DNA of 32,299 bases from Anaerolineaceae bacterium. Its GTDB lineage: Bacteria > Chloroflexota > Anaerolineae > Anaerolineales > Anaerolineaceae. The position numbers and the translations under genes were made by a program. The notes beneath the pieces are model-generated. The model worked only from the letters and a program-made list of their open reading frames with translations, was not told the DNA's origin and ran no database searches. The DNA lies in contig WOYY01000049.1 in assembly GCA_011620555.1 (NCBI GenBank), positions 1-32,299 of the forward strand. The letters are read 5' to 3'. Of this stretch, positions 14,836 to 23,746 are shown in pieces (the stretch's first letter is position 1; each line of letters starts with the position of its first letter).

Positions 14836-17322
14836 ATGTATCAATCGACTGAAAAGCTCTATAAGATCTTCAAACTGGAAGCCGAATTCAATTACCAGAA
14901 CAAAGCCGTCGTGGGCGGCCTTGAAAAATACACCGAATCCTGGGTGGGTGAAGCCCGGGCAGAGGGCATGGACGAAGCGCTGATCCAGCGGGTGAGCAGG
15001 ATCCTCAAAACTTACAACGCCCTGCCCGTTGAACAGCGGGCCGGCAGCCTCAAAGAAATCGGCCAAATCCTTGATGTGGCCGGGATCAAACACCTGCCGG
15101 ATTCGCCCGCTGAAACACCTCAACCCGAGCCGTCCCGCCAAGCCCCCGCGAAAAAACCGGCCCCAAAGCAGCCTGCGGAACGCAAACCGCGCGGTTCGAG
15201 CACTAAGCGGCAAAGCGGCTCGGCGCCCCTACCGGTCTCAGATGCCTTGCAGGGCCTGAAAGCGCCCACAACCATCATCCGCGGGATCGGGGATAAGCAG
15301 GCGGAGCTGCTGGCCAAACTGGGCCTGAACACCGTGGAGGACATGCTCTACAATTTCCCCCACCGATATGACGATTACTCCCAGATGAAGTTGATCCAGG
15401 ACATTAAATACGGTGAGGAAGTCACCATCCTGGCTTATGTCAAATCCGTCAAGACCTTCAAGACGCCCAACAGCCAGCGCAAGATCACCCAGGCTCTCGT
15501 TTCGGACGACACCGGGGCAATCCAGCTGATGTGGTTCAACCAGGAATACCAGATGCGCTACCTGCGCAAGGATATGTTCCTTTCAATCTCCGGCAAGGTC
15601 GAGCAGTATATGGGCCGGCTGGTGATGTACCATCCCGAATATGAACAGGTGGACCAGCAGCAGCTCAACACCAACCGGATCGTGCCGGTCTATAGGCTGA
15701 CGGCCAAGCTGAGCCAGCGCTGGCTGCGTCGAACGATGCACAATGTGATGAGCTATTGGGCGCCCAAGATCCCGGATTTCATCACCGAATACATCCTAGC
15801 CGATGCCGACCTGATGGACCTCTCCACCGCGCTGATGCAGATCCATTTCCCGGATGACAAATCCAGCCTCGGCAAGGCGCGCTACCGGATCGCCTTTGAT
15901 GAGATCTTCCTGCTGCAACTGGGTGTGATGCGTCAGCGGCAGGACTGGGTGAGCCTGGAAAGCCGGAGTTACGAAGTGTCCGATGACTGGCTGGCTAAGC
16001 GATATGCGTCCCTGCCCTTCGAACTCACCGGCGCGCAGCAAAAAGTCCTGGCGGATATCCGGCAGGACCTGATCTCCGGGCACCCGATGAACCGCCTGCT
16101 GCAGGGCGATGTTGGCTCCGGCAAGACGATTGTCGCCGCCCTCGGGATGGGCATCGTGGTCCAGAACGGCGCCCAGGCCGCCTTCATGGCGCCCACCGGC
16201 ATCCTCGCTGAACAGCATTACGCCAGCCTGAAACGCCTGCTGGCCTCCGATGATGAAGATTCCTTCCTCCATGAGAACGAGATTCGCCTGCTGGTCGGTG
16301 ACACACCTGCCAGCGAGCGGGAAGAGATCCTCGCCGGTTTGGCGGATGGGTCGGTCAAGATCCTCGTCGGCACCCACGCTTTGATTGAAAGCCCGGTGAA
16401 CTTCAAAGACCTGCAGATGGTCGTTGTGGATGAGCAGCACCGATTCGGCGTCGCCCAAAGGGCCGCCCTGCGGGAAAAAGGCGAGAACCCCCATCTGCTG
16501 GTGATGACCGCCACCCCCATCCCCCGCTCCCTGGCGCTGACAATTTACGGCGACCTCGACCTCAGCGTGATGGATGAGATGCCCGCCGGCCGCCAACCCG
16601 TGAGCACCCACATTCTCTACCCCACCGAACGGGAACGGGTCTATACACTGATCAAATCCCAGGCTGCGGAAGGGCATCAGGCCTTCATCATCTATCCCCT
16701 GGTTGAACAAGGTGAGAACGAAGACCGGATGGCCGCGGTGGAAGAGCAGGAACGCCTCCAAAAGGAAGTGTTCCCCCACCTGCGGGTCGGACTGCTGCAT
16801 GGCCGGCTCCGCCCGGACGAAAAAGAAACTGTGATGAAGCAGTTCCGCGATAAGGAACTGGATGTGCTGGTCTCGACTTCCGTGGTCGAGGTCGGCGTGG
16901 ATATCCCCAATGCCACCGTGATGCTGATCGAAGGCGCCAACCGTTTCGGCCTGGCCCAACTGCATCAGTTCCGCGGCCGGGTTGGCCGGGGAGGCGATAA
17001 ATCCTACTGCATCCTGATCCCGGAGACGAAAGATGCGGCGGAAAATGAACGCCTGCTGGCCATGGAAAGCACCAATGACGGTTTCGTCCTGGCCGAGCAC
17101 GACCTCAACCAGCGCGGCCCCGGCGAATTCCTCGGCACGCGCCAATCCGGTTATACCAACCTGCGCCTGGCCAACCTGACCGATATCCACCTGATCGAAA
17201 AAGCGGCGCAGTATGCCAAGAAGGTGTTTGAAAACGATCCAGACCTGAAAGCACCAGAACATCAACTGATGCTCAATGCCCTCAACCAGTTCTGGCCTGG
17301 GGGCGAAGGAGACTTAAGCTGA
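14836..17322 (+). CDS. recG: ATP-dependent DNA helicase RecG
   Basis: The 828-residue branch-migration helicase rescues stalled forks and processes recombination intermediates. After an N-terminal extension of about 145 residues (helical part, then an Ala/Pro/Lys-rich linker) come the wedge/OB domain ('IRGIGDKQAELLAKLGL', 'NFPHRYDDYS'), helicase core with Walker A 'GDVGSGKT' (about 424-431), 'DEQH' (about 531-534), 'MTATPIPRSL', 'STSVVEVGVDIPNAT' and 'QFRGRVGRG', and the RecG C-terminal 'RGPGEFLGTRQSG'. The extension makes it longer than E. coli RecG. The stop is one base before the coaD start, so the two are coupled. Confidence 0.97.
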   Translation: MYQSTEKLYKIFKLEAEFNYQNKAVVGGLEKYTESWVGEARAEGMDEALIQRVSRILKTYNALPVEQRAGSLKEIGQILDVAGIKHLPDSPAETPQPEPSRQAPAKKPAPKQPAERKPRGSSTKRQSGSAPLPVSDALQGLKAPTTIIRGIGDKQAELLAKLGLNTVEDMLYNFPHRYDDYSQMKLIQDIKYGEEVTILAYVKSVKTFKTPNSQRKITQALVSDDTGAIQLMWFNQEYQMRYLRKDMFLSISGKVEQYMGRLVMYHPEYEQVDQQQLNTNRIVPVYRLTAKLSQRWLRRTMHNVMSYWAPKIPDFITEYILADADLMDLSTALMQIHFPDDKSSLGKARYRIAFDEIFLLQLGVMRQRQDWVSLESRSYEVSDDWLAKRYASLPFELTGAQQKVLADIRQDLISGHPMNRLLQGDVGSGKTIVAALGMGIVVQNGAQAAFMAPTGILAEQHYASLKRLLASDDEDSFLHENEIRLLVGDTPASEREEILAGLADGSVKILVGTHALIESPVNFKDLQMVVVDEQHRFGVAQRAALREKGENPHLLVMTATPIPRSLALTIYGDLDLSVMDEMPAGRQPVSTHILYPTERERVYTLIKSQAAEGHQAFIIYPLVEQGENEDRMAAVEEQERLQKEVFPHLRVGLLHGRLRPDEKETVMKQFRDKELDVLVSTSVVEVGVDIPNATVMLIEGANRFGLAQLHQFRGRVGRGGDKSYCILIPETKDAAENERLLAMESTNDGFVLAEHDLNQRGPGEFLGTRQSGYTNLRLANLTDIHLIEKAAQYAKKVFENDPDLKAPEHQLMLNALNQFWPGGEGDLS

Positions 17323-17323
17323 A

Positions 17324-17848
17324 ATGACTGTTGTCGTCTTTCCCGGAACATTCGACCCGATCCACTATGGCCATATCAATATCGCCAAACGGGCAGCTGA
17401 TCTTTTTGATGAGGTGATTGTGGCGGTCTACGCCCGGGATCAATCCAATATCCTTTTTTCCCCCGAAGAGCGCCTGGCCCTGGTGGAAGAATCCTTCAAG
17501 AACATTGGCAATATCAGCGTGACGGCCTACACGGGCCTGACTGTGAAATTTGTCAAGGATATCGGCGCGCGGGCGATGATCCGGGGGCTGCGGGTCTTCT
17601 CGGATTTTGAATATGAATTCCGGATGGCCCTGGCCAATAATCGCCTGGCGCCGGAGATTGACGTGATCGCCCTGATCACAACCGAGGAGCACACCTTCCT
17701 ATCCTCCACAACGGTGCGGGAAATCGCCGCACTCGATGGCGATGTCTCCAGCATGGTACCGCCCCACGTTGAAAAAGCCTTAAGAGAGCGCTTCAACACC
17801 CTGGGAAAGGATCAGGACATCGTCCCCCTGACCTCACTGCGGGACTGA
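17324..17848 (+). CDS. coaD: Phosphopantetheine adenylyltransferase
   Basis: The 174-residue enzyme makes dephospho-CoA from ATP and 4'-phosphopantetheine. It has the nucleotidyltransferase motif 'GTFDPIHYGHINIA' (about 8-21), 'IRGLRVFSDFEYEF', and 'FLSSTTVRE' (the ISSTxxR equivalent). Length is close to the usual 160. It starts one base after the recG stop; the AGGAG for it lies in the end of recG. Confidence 0.97.
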   Translation: MTVVVFPGTFDPIHYGHINIAKRAADLFDEVIVAVYARDQSNILFSPEERLALVEESFKNIGNISVTAYTGLTVKFVKDIGARAMIRGLRVFSDFEYEFRMALANNRLAPEIDVIALITTEEHTFLSSTTVREIAALDGDVSSMVPPHVEKALRERFNTLGKDQDIVPLTSLRD

Positions 17849-17877
17849 TTCACAAACTGGATAGAATATGTTAAGAT
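17849..17877 (+). promoter_or_regulatory. Candidate promoter for the coiled-coil gene
   Basis: TTCACA (17849-17854) and TAAGAT (17872-17877) are separated by 17 bp in the 79-bp gap after coaD. The -10 box matches only four of six bases, so read-through from recG-coaD remains possible. Confidence 0.4.
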
Positions 17878-17927
17878 TGGTATGAGGCTTGCAACCCTAA
17901 CGATGACTATCAAAAGTGGAGGATGTC

Positions 17928-18428
17928 ATGGATATACTACATCTAGTTGATCGGTTGGAAGAGCTCTTCAATGAGAGCCGCCCCATCTGGTTGACCCATA
18001 GCGTCATCGTGGATGAGGACCGGATGCTTGATCTGATTGACCAGATGCGGGTTGCCATCCCGGAAGAGATCAAAAAGGCGCAGCAGATCATCGCCCAGCG
18101 GGACCGCATTCTGGCGCAGGCCAAGGAAGAAGCGAATCGGACGCTCGCCCTGGCGCGGGATAAAGCGGATAAGAGCCTGGAAGATAACGAACTGATCATG
18201 GCAGCCAACAGCCAGGCAAACCAGATCGTGGAACGCGCCCACCAGGAAGCCGCCATCACCCAGCATGAGGCGGACCAATACATCCTCGATTCCCTCGGCA
18301 AGTTGGAAATGGAACTCGACCAGCTCCTCTCGCAGGTCCGCAACGGGATCACCGCCCTCAAGGTGGACGCTTATGCCCAGGAACCGCAGGAAAGCCGCCC
18401 CTCTCCGCTGGAGAACGACCTGCTCTGA
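17928..18428 (+). CDS. Coiled-coil protein, DivIVA-like or ATPase-annotated family, function unknown
   Basis: The 166-residue protein begins 'MDILHLVDRLEELFNESRPIW' after a perfect GGAGG. Most of it (about 30-145) is charged heptad-like coiled coil rich in Ala, Glu, Gln and Lys ('AQAKEEANRTLALARDKADK', 'ANQIVERAHQEAAITQHEAD'). No enzyme motif is seen. It resembles short coiled-coil proteins found next to coaD in other bacteria, sometimes loosely labelled as ATPase subunits; I do not assign a function. The transcript ends at the terminator 18458-18491, which lies inside the convergent lon gene. Confidence 0.85.
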   Translation: MDILHLVDRLEELFNESRPIWLTHSVIVDEDRMLDLIDQMRVAIPEEIKKAQQIIAQRDRILAQAKEEANRTLALARDKADKSLEDNELIMAANSQANQIVERAHQEAAITQHEADQYILDSLGKLEMELDQLLSQVRNGITALKVDAYAQEPQESRPSPLENDLL

Positions 18429-18452
18429 TCTTTTAATTAAGCCAAACAAGTC

Positions 18453-20945
18453 CTAGGCAGCATCTGAGTCATCAGATGCTGTTTTCTTTTTGGGCTTCCG
18501 TTTGGCCGGCTTGGTTTCGGGCAGCGCATCATGCAAGGCGACCGGCAGGACCTGGTCCATGTGGTTGACGAAGACCAATTCCAACTCTTTCAGCACGCTC
18601 CTGGGGATATCCTCAATGTCCTTTTCATTCCGGACGGGCAGGATCACCTTCTGCAGGCCAGCCCGATGGGCCGCCAGCACCTTCTCCTTCACCCCGCCAA
18701 TCGGCAGCACCCGGCCGCGCAGCGTGATCTCGCCCGTCATGGCAACGTTGTGATAGCTGGCCCGGTCCGTGAACGCGGAGATCATCGCGGTCGCGATCGT
18801 AATCCCTGCGCTGGGGCCGTCCTTCGGGATGGCGCCTTCGGGCACATGGAGGTGCACGTCAATATTCTCAAAGCTTTCTGGGTCAATCTCCAGCACCTCT
18901 GCCCGGGATTTGATGTACGACAAGGCCGCCTGGGCGGATTCCTGCATCACATCGCCGATTTGGCCCGTGATCTGCAGGTTGCCTTTGCCCTCCAGGATCA
19001 ACACTTCCACCGGCATGATCTCGCCCCCATTTTCCGTCCATGCCAGGGCCGTCGCCACGCCCACCTCGTCATCACCCTCCGCCTGGGTCTCAAAGAACTG
19101 CGGCGGCCCCAGGAATTTCGCGATGGCCGCGGGGGTGATGCGTTTGGGGAAATCCTTTTTCTCAGTCTTCAAACGGGCGGTCTTCCGCAGAACCCGACCG
19201 ATTTCCCTTTCAAAATTGCGGACGCCGGCCTCAAAAGTGTATTCCCGGATGATCTTGGTCAGCGCGGGGGTCTGGAAAACGATGCCCTCGTTTTCAAGCC
19301 CCGCCTCTTCCAGTTGCCGCGGGATCAGAAATCGCCTGGCAATTTCCAGTTTTTCTTCCAGGATATACCCCGAAAACTCGATCACCTCCAGGCGGTCCAG
19401 CAAGGCCGGCGGGATCGTGCTCAGGCTGTTGGCGGTTGTGATAAAGATCACCTTGGAGAGATCATAATCCACCTCCAGATAGTGATCCGAAAAAGCGCAG
19501 TTCTGTTCCGGGTCCAGCACCTCCAGCAGCGCCGAAGAGGGGTCGCCGCGGAAGTCAACGCCCAGCTTGTCAATCTCATCCAACATAAAGAGCGGGTTAT
19601 TGGTCTGCGCTTTGCGCATGGTCTGGATGATCCGGCCTGGCAGCGCACCGATATAAGTCCGGCGATGGCCGCGGATCTCCGCCTCGTCCCGCACCCCGCC
19701 CAGCGACAGACGGACAAACTTGCGGCCCAGCGCATTGGCAATCGACTTGCCCAGCGAGGTCTTCCCCGTACCGGGCGGCCCCACGAAACACAGGATCGGC
19801 TGACGCAGCCGGGTTGGGTTCAGGCTGCGGATCGCAATGTATTCAATGATCCGGTCCTTGGGTTTTTTCAAGCCGTAATGGTCATTTTCCAGCACTTCCA
19901 TCGCGTGGACCACATCGAGGTTATCCTCGCTCGACTCATGCCAGGGCAGTTCCAGCAGCCAATCCAGATAGGTGCGGATGATGCCCACTTCGGGCGCCAT
20001 CGGCGGCATCTGCTGCAGGCGCTGCAGTTCCCGTCCCGCCTGCAAGCGGACCTCATCGGGCAGACCCTTTTCTTTGATCAGCTTCCGCAGCTCAATGATT
20101 TCCTCGGTCCAGATATCCCCTTCCCCCAGCTCGGTCTGGATTGCCTTCATCTGCTCCCGCAGGTAAAACTCCCGGTGCGAGCGGTTCACTTCCGTCTGCA
20201 CCTGGGTCTGGATCTCGTCCTCCAGTTCGAGGACGTCTAATTCTTCCGCCAGGATCTGGTTGACCCGTTTGAGCCGGTCGGCGGGATGCGTCAGGATCAT
20301 CAGGTCCTTGCGGAGGTCATTTTCCAGCGAAAGTGAGGTAATGATCATATCCGCCAGCCAGGAGGGGTCATTGATATTCATTGAAAAGAGCTGCGCTTCA
20401 TCCGGGATGGATTCATTTAATTCCACGCAGCGCTCGAACAAACTCCGAGTGGTCCGCATCAGGGCGTTCATCTGGCGCGTCATCCGGTATTCATCCGGGA
20501 TCGGCCGGGCCTCCACGATGAAGTAAGGCTCGGTCTGCAGAATATTGACGATTTCCACCCGGCGGCGGCCCTGGACGAGGGCGGAATGGTTGCTGCCCTG
20601 CATGTTCAGCAGCCGCCCCACCGCCAGTTCCATGCCCACGGGCAGGTAGTGGCTCAGCAGGTCCCCTTCCGCTCCTTCATCCGAGAGGAACAGCGCAATC
20701 GCGGTCTTATTCTGGCCTTGGGCGGCTTCAATCGCCTTGGGGCTGATCTCATTGCTCACGAAGATCGGGGAGATCATCCGCGGAAAAACCACCACGTCCT
20801 TCAGGACGAAAGCCGGACTGATGAACACACCCTCTTCATTCACTTCCCGGTCCACGATCCGGTAAAGCTCTTCCGTCCGCTGATGGATGTTTCCCATCAG
20901 GTCATTATCGTCGTCTGATGGTGGGAACCATTGTTCGTCATTCAT
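18453..20945 (-). CDS. lon: ATP-dependent protease Lon
   Basis: The 830-residue protease has the LonA plan: N-terminal substrate-binding domain (about 40-240, 'FVLKDVVVFPRM'), AAA+ module with Walker A 'GPPGTGKT' (about 388-395) and 'LDEIDKLG', and a C-terminal serine-lysine protease domain with Ser712 ('KDGPSAGI') and Lys755 ('GGVKEKVL'). Family function is degradation of misfolded and regulatory proteins. A basic then acidic tail ('KRKPKKKTASDDSDAA') closes the protein and is encoded by the opposite-strand terminator. ATG 20945 has GGAGA upstream. folC lies 54 bp upstream on the same strand, so they may form an operon. Confidence 0.97.
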   Translation of the reverse strand: MNDEQWFPPSDDDNDLMGNIHQRTEELYRIVDREVNEEGVFISPAFVLKDVVVFPRMISPIFVSNEISPKAIEAAQGQNKTAIALFLSDEGAEGDLLSHYLPVGMELAVGRLLNMQGSNHSALVQGRRRVEIVNILQTEPYFIVEARPIPDEYRMTRQMNALMRTTRSLFERCVELNESIPDEAQLFSMNINDPSWLADMIITSLSLENDLRKDLMILTHPADRLKRVNQILAEELDVLELEDEIQTQVQTEVNRSHREFYLREQMKAIQTELGEGDIWTEEIIELRKLIKEKGLPDEVRLQAGRELQRLQQMPPMAPEVGIIRTYLDWLLELPWHESSEDNLDVVHAMEVLENDHYGLKKPKDRIIEYIAIRSLNPTRLRQPILCFVGPPGTGKTSLGKSIANALGRKFVRLSLGGVRDEAEIRGHRRTYIGALPGRIIQTMRKAQTNNPLFMLDEIDKLGVDFRGDPSSALLEVLDPEQNCAFSDHYLEVDYDLSKVIFITTANSLSTIPPALLDRLEVIEFSGYILEEKLEIARRFLIPRQLEEAGLENEGIVFQTPALTKIIREYTFEAGVRNFEREIGRVLRKTARLKTEKKDFPKRITPAAIAKFLGPPQFFETQAEGDDEVGVATALAWTENGGEIMPVEVLILEGKGNLQITGQIGDVMQESAQAALSYIKSRAEVLEIDPESFENIDVHLHVPEGAIPKDGPSAGITIATAMISAFTDRASYHNVAMTGEITLRGRVLPIGGVKEKVLAAHRAGLQKVILPVRNEKDIEDIPRSVLKELELVFVNHMDQVLPVALHDALPETKPAKRKPKKKTASDDSDAA
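18458..18491 (+). terminator. Intrinsic terminator inside the 3' end of lon
   Basis: CAGCATCTGA (18458-18467) and TCAGATGCTG (18472-18481) form a perfect 10-bp stem with loop GTCA, followed by TTTTCTTTTT (18482-18491). Plus-strand orientation serves the coiled-coil gene. The bases also encode the last codons of lon (lysine run and acidic tail). Confidence 0.92.
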
Positions 20946-20999
20946 GATCTCTCCAATAATCCAATAAGTTAACTTAAGTTCAGGATAGGAATAATTCTA

Positions 21000-22385
21000 T
21001 CATCCCGCTGCTGCTTTTTCCCGGCCTGCAAGCAGCTCCCGGGCCGCCGCGGCGATGAAAACGCTCCCTGCAATCAGGACCACGGCCTCATCCCCTGCCT
21101 CCCGGAGCGCTTCCGCCAGAGCAGCTTCAACGGGCACGATCGCCTTGGCTGCCCGCCCTGAGCGGTGGACCATGTCCACCAATTTCCCCGCGTCAAAAGC
21201 CCGGGGGTGGACAGACTGGGTCGTGATCACCTGGCGGACCCGCGGCAGCAGTTCCTGAAACATCCCGCTGACGTCCTTATCCTCAGATGCGCCAAAGACC
21301 AGAACGATGGGCAAGCCCGGAAAATAATCATCCATGGCCTGCCGCAGGCGCAGCGCGGAATAGCGGTTATGCGCCGAATCCACCACGACCGGCGGATTGC
21401 GCCGCAAAACCTCCAACCGGCCGGGCCAGGCCACCCGGGCGAAGCCCTCCTGGTAAGCGCGCTGACTCAGGGTCACGCCAAATTTCTCCGCAGTCTTCAG
21501 GGCGGCAAAAGCTGTGGCCGCATTTTCGACCTGGTGGTATCCAAGCAGTGGAAGGTGAAAGCGCAGCGGACTCCAGATATGCCGTCCGCCGCTCTCGATG
21601 AATTCATCCACCATCGTCTGTTCGTCCGGAGTCCACACCAAAAAGGTCTGCCCGCTCAGGCTGTGGCTGTCCGCCGCAAAGAGATAATCCCGCCCCACCT
21701 GGATCAGCGGCGCGTTGTGCTCCGCGGCGATCTGTTCCAGCTTCAGGCGGGCCTCTTCTTTTTGCGGCGCAACCACCACCGGCCGGCCGGGTTTGATGAT
21801 CCCGCCCTTTTCGCCGGCAATTTCGCTCAGCGTATCGCCGAGGATCTTGGTATGGTCGTAGGAAATCGAGGTGATCACCCCGACAATGGGGTCTACGATA
21901 TTGGTGGCATCCAGCCGCCCGCCCAGGCCGACTTCAAAAACAGCATAGTCCACCTGCCGGCGGGAAAAATAGAGGAAGGCCAAAGCCGTCGTCAATTCAA
22001 AGGTTGTGATCTCGGGGACAGCCTCGGTCACCGAGCGCAGGTCATCCACCAGCGCAACCAGGTCCGCATGGCTGATCTCTTCTCCATTGACCCGGATCCG
22101 CTCCGTGAAATCGATCATGTGGGGCGAGGTGTATAACCCGGTGTGGTAGCCCTGCGCTTTGAGCACGCTGGCGCACATCGAGGAGACCGACCCCTTGCCC
22201 TTGGTCCCGGCGACATGGATGACGCCGTAATCCTTTTGCGGATCGCCCAAAAGGGACATGAAATGCCGCATGCGCTCTAAATTAAACTTTTCCGCCGCGT
22301 TCCTAAAGTTGCGCTTCAGGCTGTAATCAATAAAGCTGTAAAGAAAATCCAATGATTCCTGGTAGCGAGTTTCAATATCCTGCAT
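21000..22385 (-). CDS. folC: Folylpolyglutamate synthase / dihydrofolate synthase
   Basis: The 461-residue Mur-ligase-like enzyme adds glutamates to folates (and may make dihydrofolate). It has the family P-loop 'HVAGTKGKGSVSSM', 'TSPHMIDFTERIRVNG', 'FEVGLGGRLDATN', 'SYDHTKILGDTLSEIAGEK' and, in the C-terminal domain, 'WPGRLEVL' and 'DSAHNRYSALRL'. ATG 22385 is preferred over the open frame to 22481, because a perfect -10 box lies at 22425-22430, inside the longer version, and the longer N-terminus looks non-homologous. The ribosome site is a weak AGAAAG. Confidence 0.95.
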   Translation of the reverse strand: MQDIETRYQESLDFLYSFIDYSLKRNFRNAAEKFNLERMRHFMSLLGDPQKDYGVIHVAGTKGKGSVSSMCASVLKAQGYHTGLYTSPHMIDFTERIRVNGEEISHADLVALVDDLRSVTEAVPEITTFELTTALAFLYFSRRQVDYAVFEVGLGGRLDATNIVDPIVGVITSISYDHTKILGDTLSEIAGEKGGIIKPGRPVVVAPQKEEARLKLEQIAAEHNAPLIQVGRDYLFAADSHSLSGQTFLVWTPDEQTMVDEFIESGGRHIWSPLRFHLPLLGYHQVENAATAFAALKTAEKFGVTLSQRAYQEGFARVAWPGRLEVLRRNPPVVVDSAHNRYSALRLRQAMDDYFPGLPIVLVFGASEDKDVSGMFQELLPRVRQVITTQSVHPRAFDAGKLVDMVHRSGRAAKAIVPVEAALAEALREAGDEAVVLIAGSVFIAAAARELLAGREKAAAG

Positions 22386-22424
22386 ACTTTTCTTTCTGAG
22401 ACGAGCCAATAGAATGTGGCCTTT

Positions 22425-22430
22425 ATTATA
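22425..22430 (-). promoter_or_regulatory. -10 box for folC
   Basis: A perfect TATAAT on the minus strand (ATTATA on plus) gives a start site near 22418 and a leader of about 33 nt to ATG 22385. The -35 match is poor. Confidence 0.5.
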
Positions 22431-22653
22431 TCCTCTGCCGTCAGACAACCAAAGACCTCCCTTCACAGACATCCGCTTCACCTCAGCGCCGGATAAGGGA
22501 CAGAAAACATTAAACGGCGGCCGAACGACAAGAATCGCCCCCCTATTTCAAAAATGATAGAATATCGGTATAAATAACGGGTCATTGGATCCATCCGGCT
22601 CTCATCCGGTCGGCCATCAGCCGGACAGCCGCGAGACGACAAAGCCGTGTTTA

Positions 22654-22681
22654 TTCAAACCGGCGCATCTGCGGTTACAAT
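22654..22681 (+). promoter_or_regulatory. Candidate promoter for the mreB-like gene
   Basis: TTCAAA (22654-22659) and TACAAT (22676-22681) have a 16-bp spacer and lie about 46 bases before ATG 22728. Moderate match only. Confidence 0.4.
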
Positions 22682-22727
22682 AAACCCTAACGGTTGATCT
22701 TAACCACCCGGCAGCAAGGAAGGTTTT

Positions 22728-23738
22728 ATGGCAGGACTCTCACACGAACTCGGTATTGACCTGGGAACCCTCAACACCAGGATTGCGGAAGGTAAAGACA
22801 TCTTAATTCAGGAACCCACCGTAGTCGCCATCCTTTTGGAAGAGCTGAAACTGGTGGAAATCGGCAAGTCCGCGCTGGATATGCTTGGCAGGGTGCCCGA
22901 AAGCATCGAGGTTAACCGGCCGATGCGCTATGGCGTGATCGCCGAGTTTGAGATCACCGAAAACCTGCTGCGGGAGCTGGTCCGGCGGGTGACCGGACGG
23001 CTGCTGCTCTTCCGTCCAAACCTGATGATCACCATTCCCTATGGGATCACCAGCGTTGAACGCCGCGCCGTCTACGAAGCCGGTCTGGGCGCTGGCAGCC
23101 GGGATGTCACCCTGATCCAGCAGCCGCTCGCGGCGGCCATCGGCGTGGACCTGCCCATCAGCACCCCCACCGGCAATATGATCGTCTCCCTCGGGGGCGG
23201 CACTTCGCAGGCCGCGGTGCTGGCGATGAACGGGATCGTCTCCGCGGAGACCACCCAGGTGGCCGGCCTGAAGATGGACGACGCCATCGTCGACTACATC
23301 CGCCATAAATACGGCCTGATCATCGGCCAGCCCACGGCCGAACAGTTAAAGATCAAAATCGGCGCGGCGATTCCCCAGGACGAGCAAAGTTCCATGGAGA
23401 TTCAGGGCCAGGACCAGGTCAGCGGCCTCCCCAAGCCCGTGATCCTGACAACGGATGAGGTTGTGGAAGCTTTGCAGAATCCGCTGGAAGAAATTGTCAC
23501 CATGATCCGCCACGTGCTGGAAAAGACCCCTCCGGAGCTGATCTCCGACATCATCGACCGAGGCGTCGCCCTCTGCGGCGGGACCGCCCTGATGCGCGGA
23601 ATTGACAAGTATCTGACCAAGTCCCTCGGCATCCCCGCTTATCTGGTAGATAACCCCACCACCTGCGTGGTGGAAGGGGCTGCCAGGGCCTTTACGATGA
23701 TGGACGAATTGAGCCGAAACCTGCCGCCGAAATTCTAA
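22728..23738 (+). CDS. MreB-like actin-family protein with altered ATPase residues
   Basis: The 336-residue protein is an MreB/Mbl-family actin homologue of normal length: phosphate-1 loop 'GIDLGTLNT' (D11), 'NRPMRYGVIAEFEITENLL', 'IPYGITSVERRAVYEA', phosphate-2 loop and the adenosine motif 'GVALCGGTALMRGID'. Compared from memory with E. coli MreB, several nucleotide-site residues differ. The Glu of 'EEPMAAAIG' is Gln132 ('QQPLAAAIG'), the Asp of 'VDIGGGTTE' is Ser154 ('VSLGGGTSQ'), and the Glu after it is Gln161. It may bind but not normally hydrolyse ATP. No mreC, mreD or rodA is nearby; a membrane protein gene follows by 8 bp. AAGGAAGG precedes the ATG. Confidence 0.88.
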   Translation: MAGLSHELGIDLGTLNTRIAEGKDILIQEPTVVAILLEELKLVEIGKSALDMLGRVPESIEVNRPMRYGVIAEFEITENLLRELVRRVTGRLLLFRPNLMITIPYGITSVERRAVYEAGLGAGSRDVTLIQQPLAAAIGVDLPISTPTGNMIVSLGGGTSQAAVLAMNGIVSAETTQVAGLKMDDAIVDYIRHKYGLIIGQPTAEQLKIKIGAAIPQDEQSSMEIQGQDQVSGLPKPVILTTDEVVEALQNPLEEIVTMIRHVLEKTPPELISDIIDRGVALCGGTALMRGIDKYLTKSLGIPAYLVDNPTTCVVEGAARAFTMMDELSRNLPPKF

Positions 23739-23746
23739 AGGAAGCA

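Larger units (their letters stand above)
22386..22727. other. 342-bp divergent intergenic region, folC / mreB-like
   Basis: The gap carries the folC -10 box (22425-22430) and a TATAAAT at 22569-22575 on the plus strand without a good -35. It also has a GC-rich hairpin, TCCGGCT (22594-22600) with AGCCGGA (22619-22625), and the second plus-strand promoter candidate at 22654-22681. No ORF there looks real. A long leader for the mreB-like mRNA is possible. Confidence 0.55.

Noticed and set aside
18531-20240. Long open frame opposite lon (569 codons) and a 489-codon frame opposite recG (15796-17265)
   Set aside because: Both are antisense shadows of clear genes with conserved catalytic motifs; their translations show no domain and have no good ribosome site.
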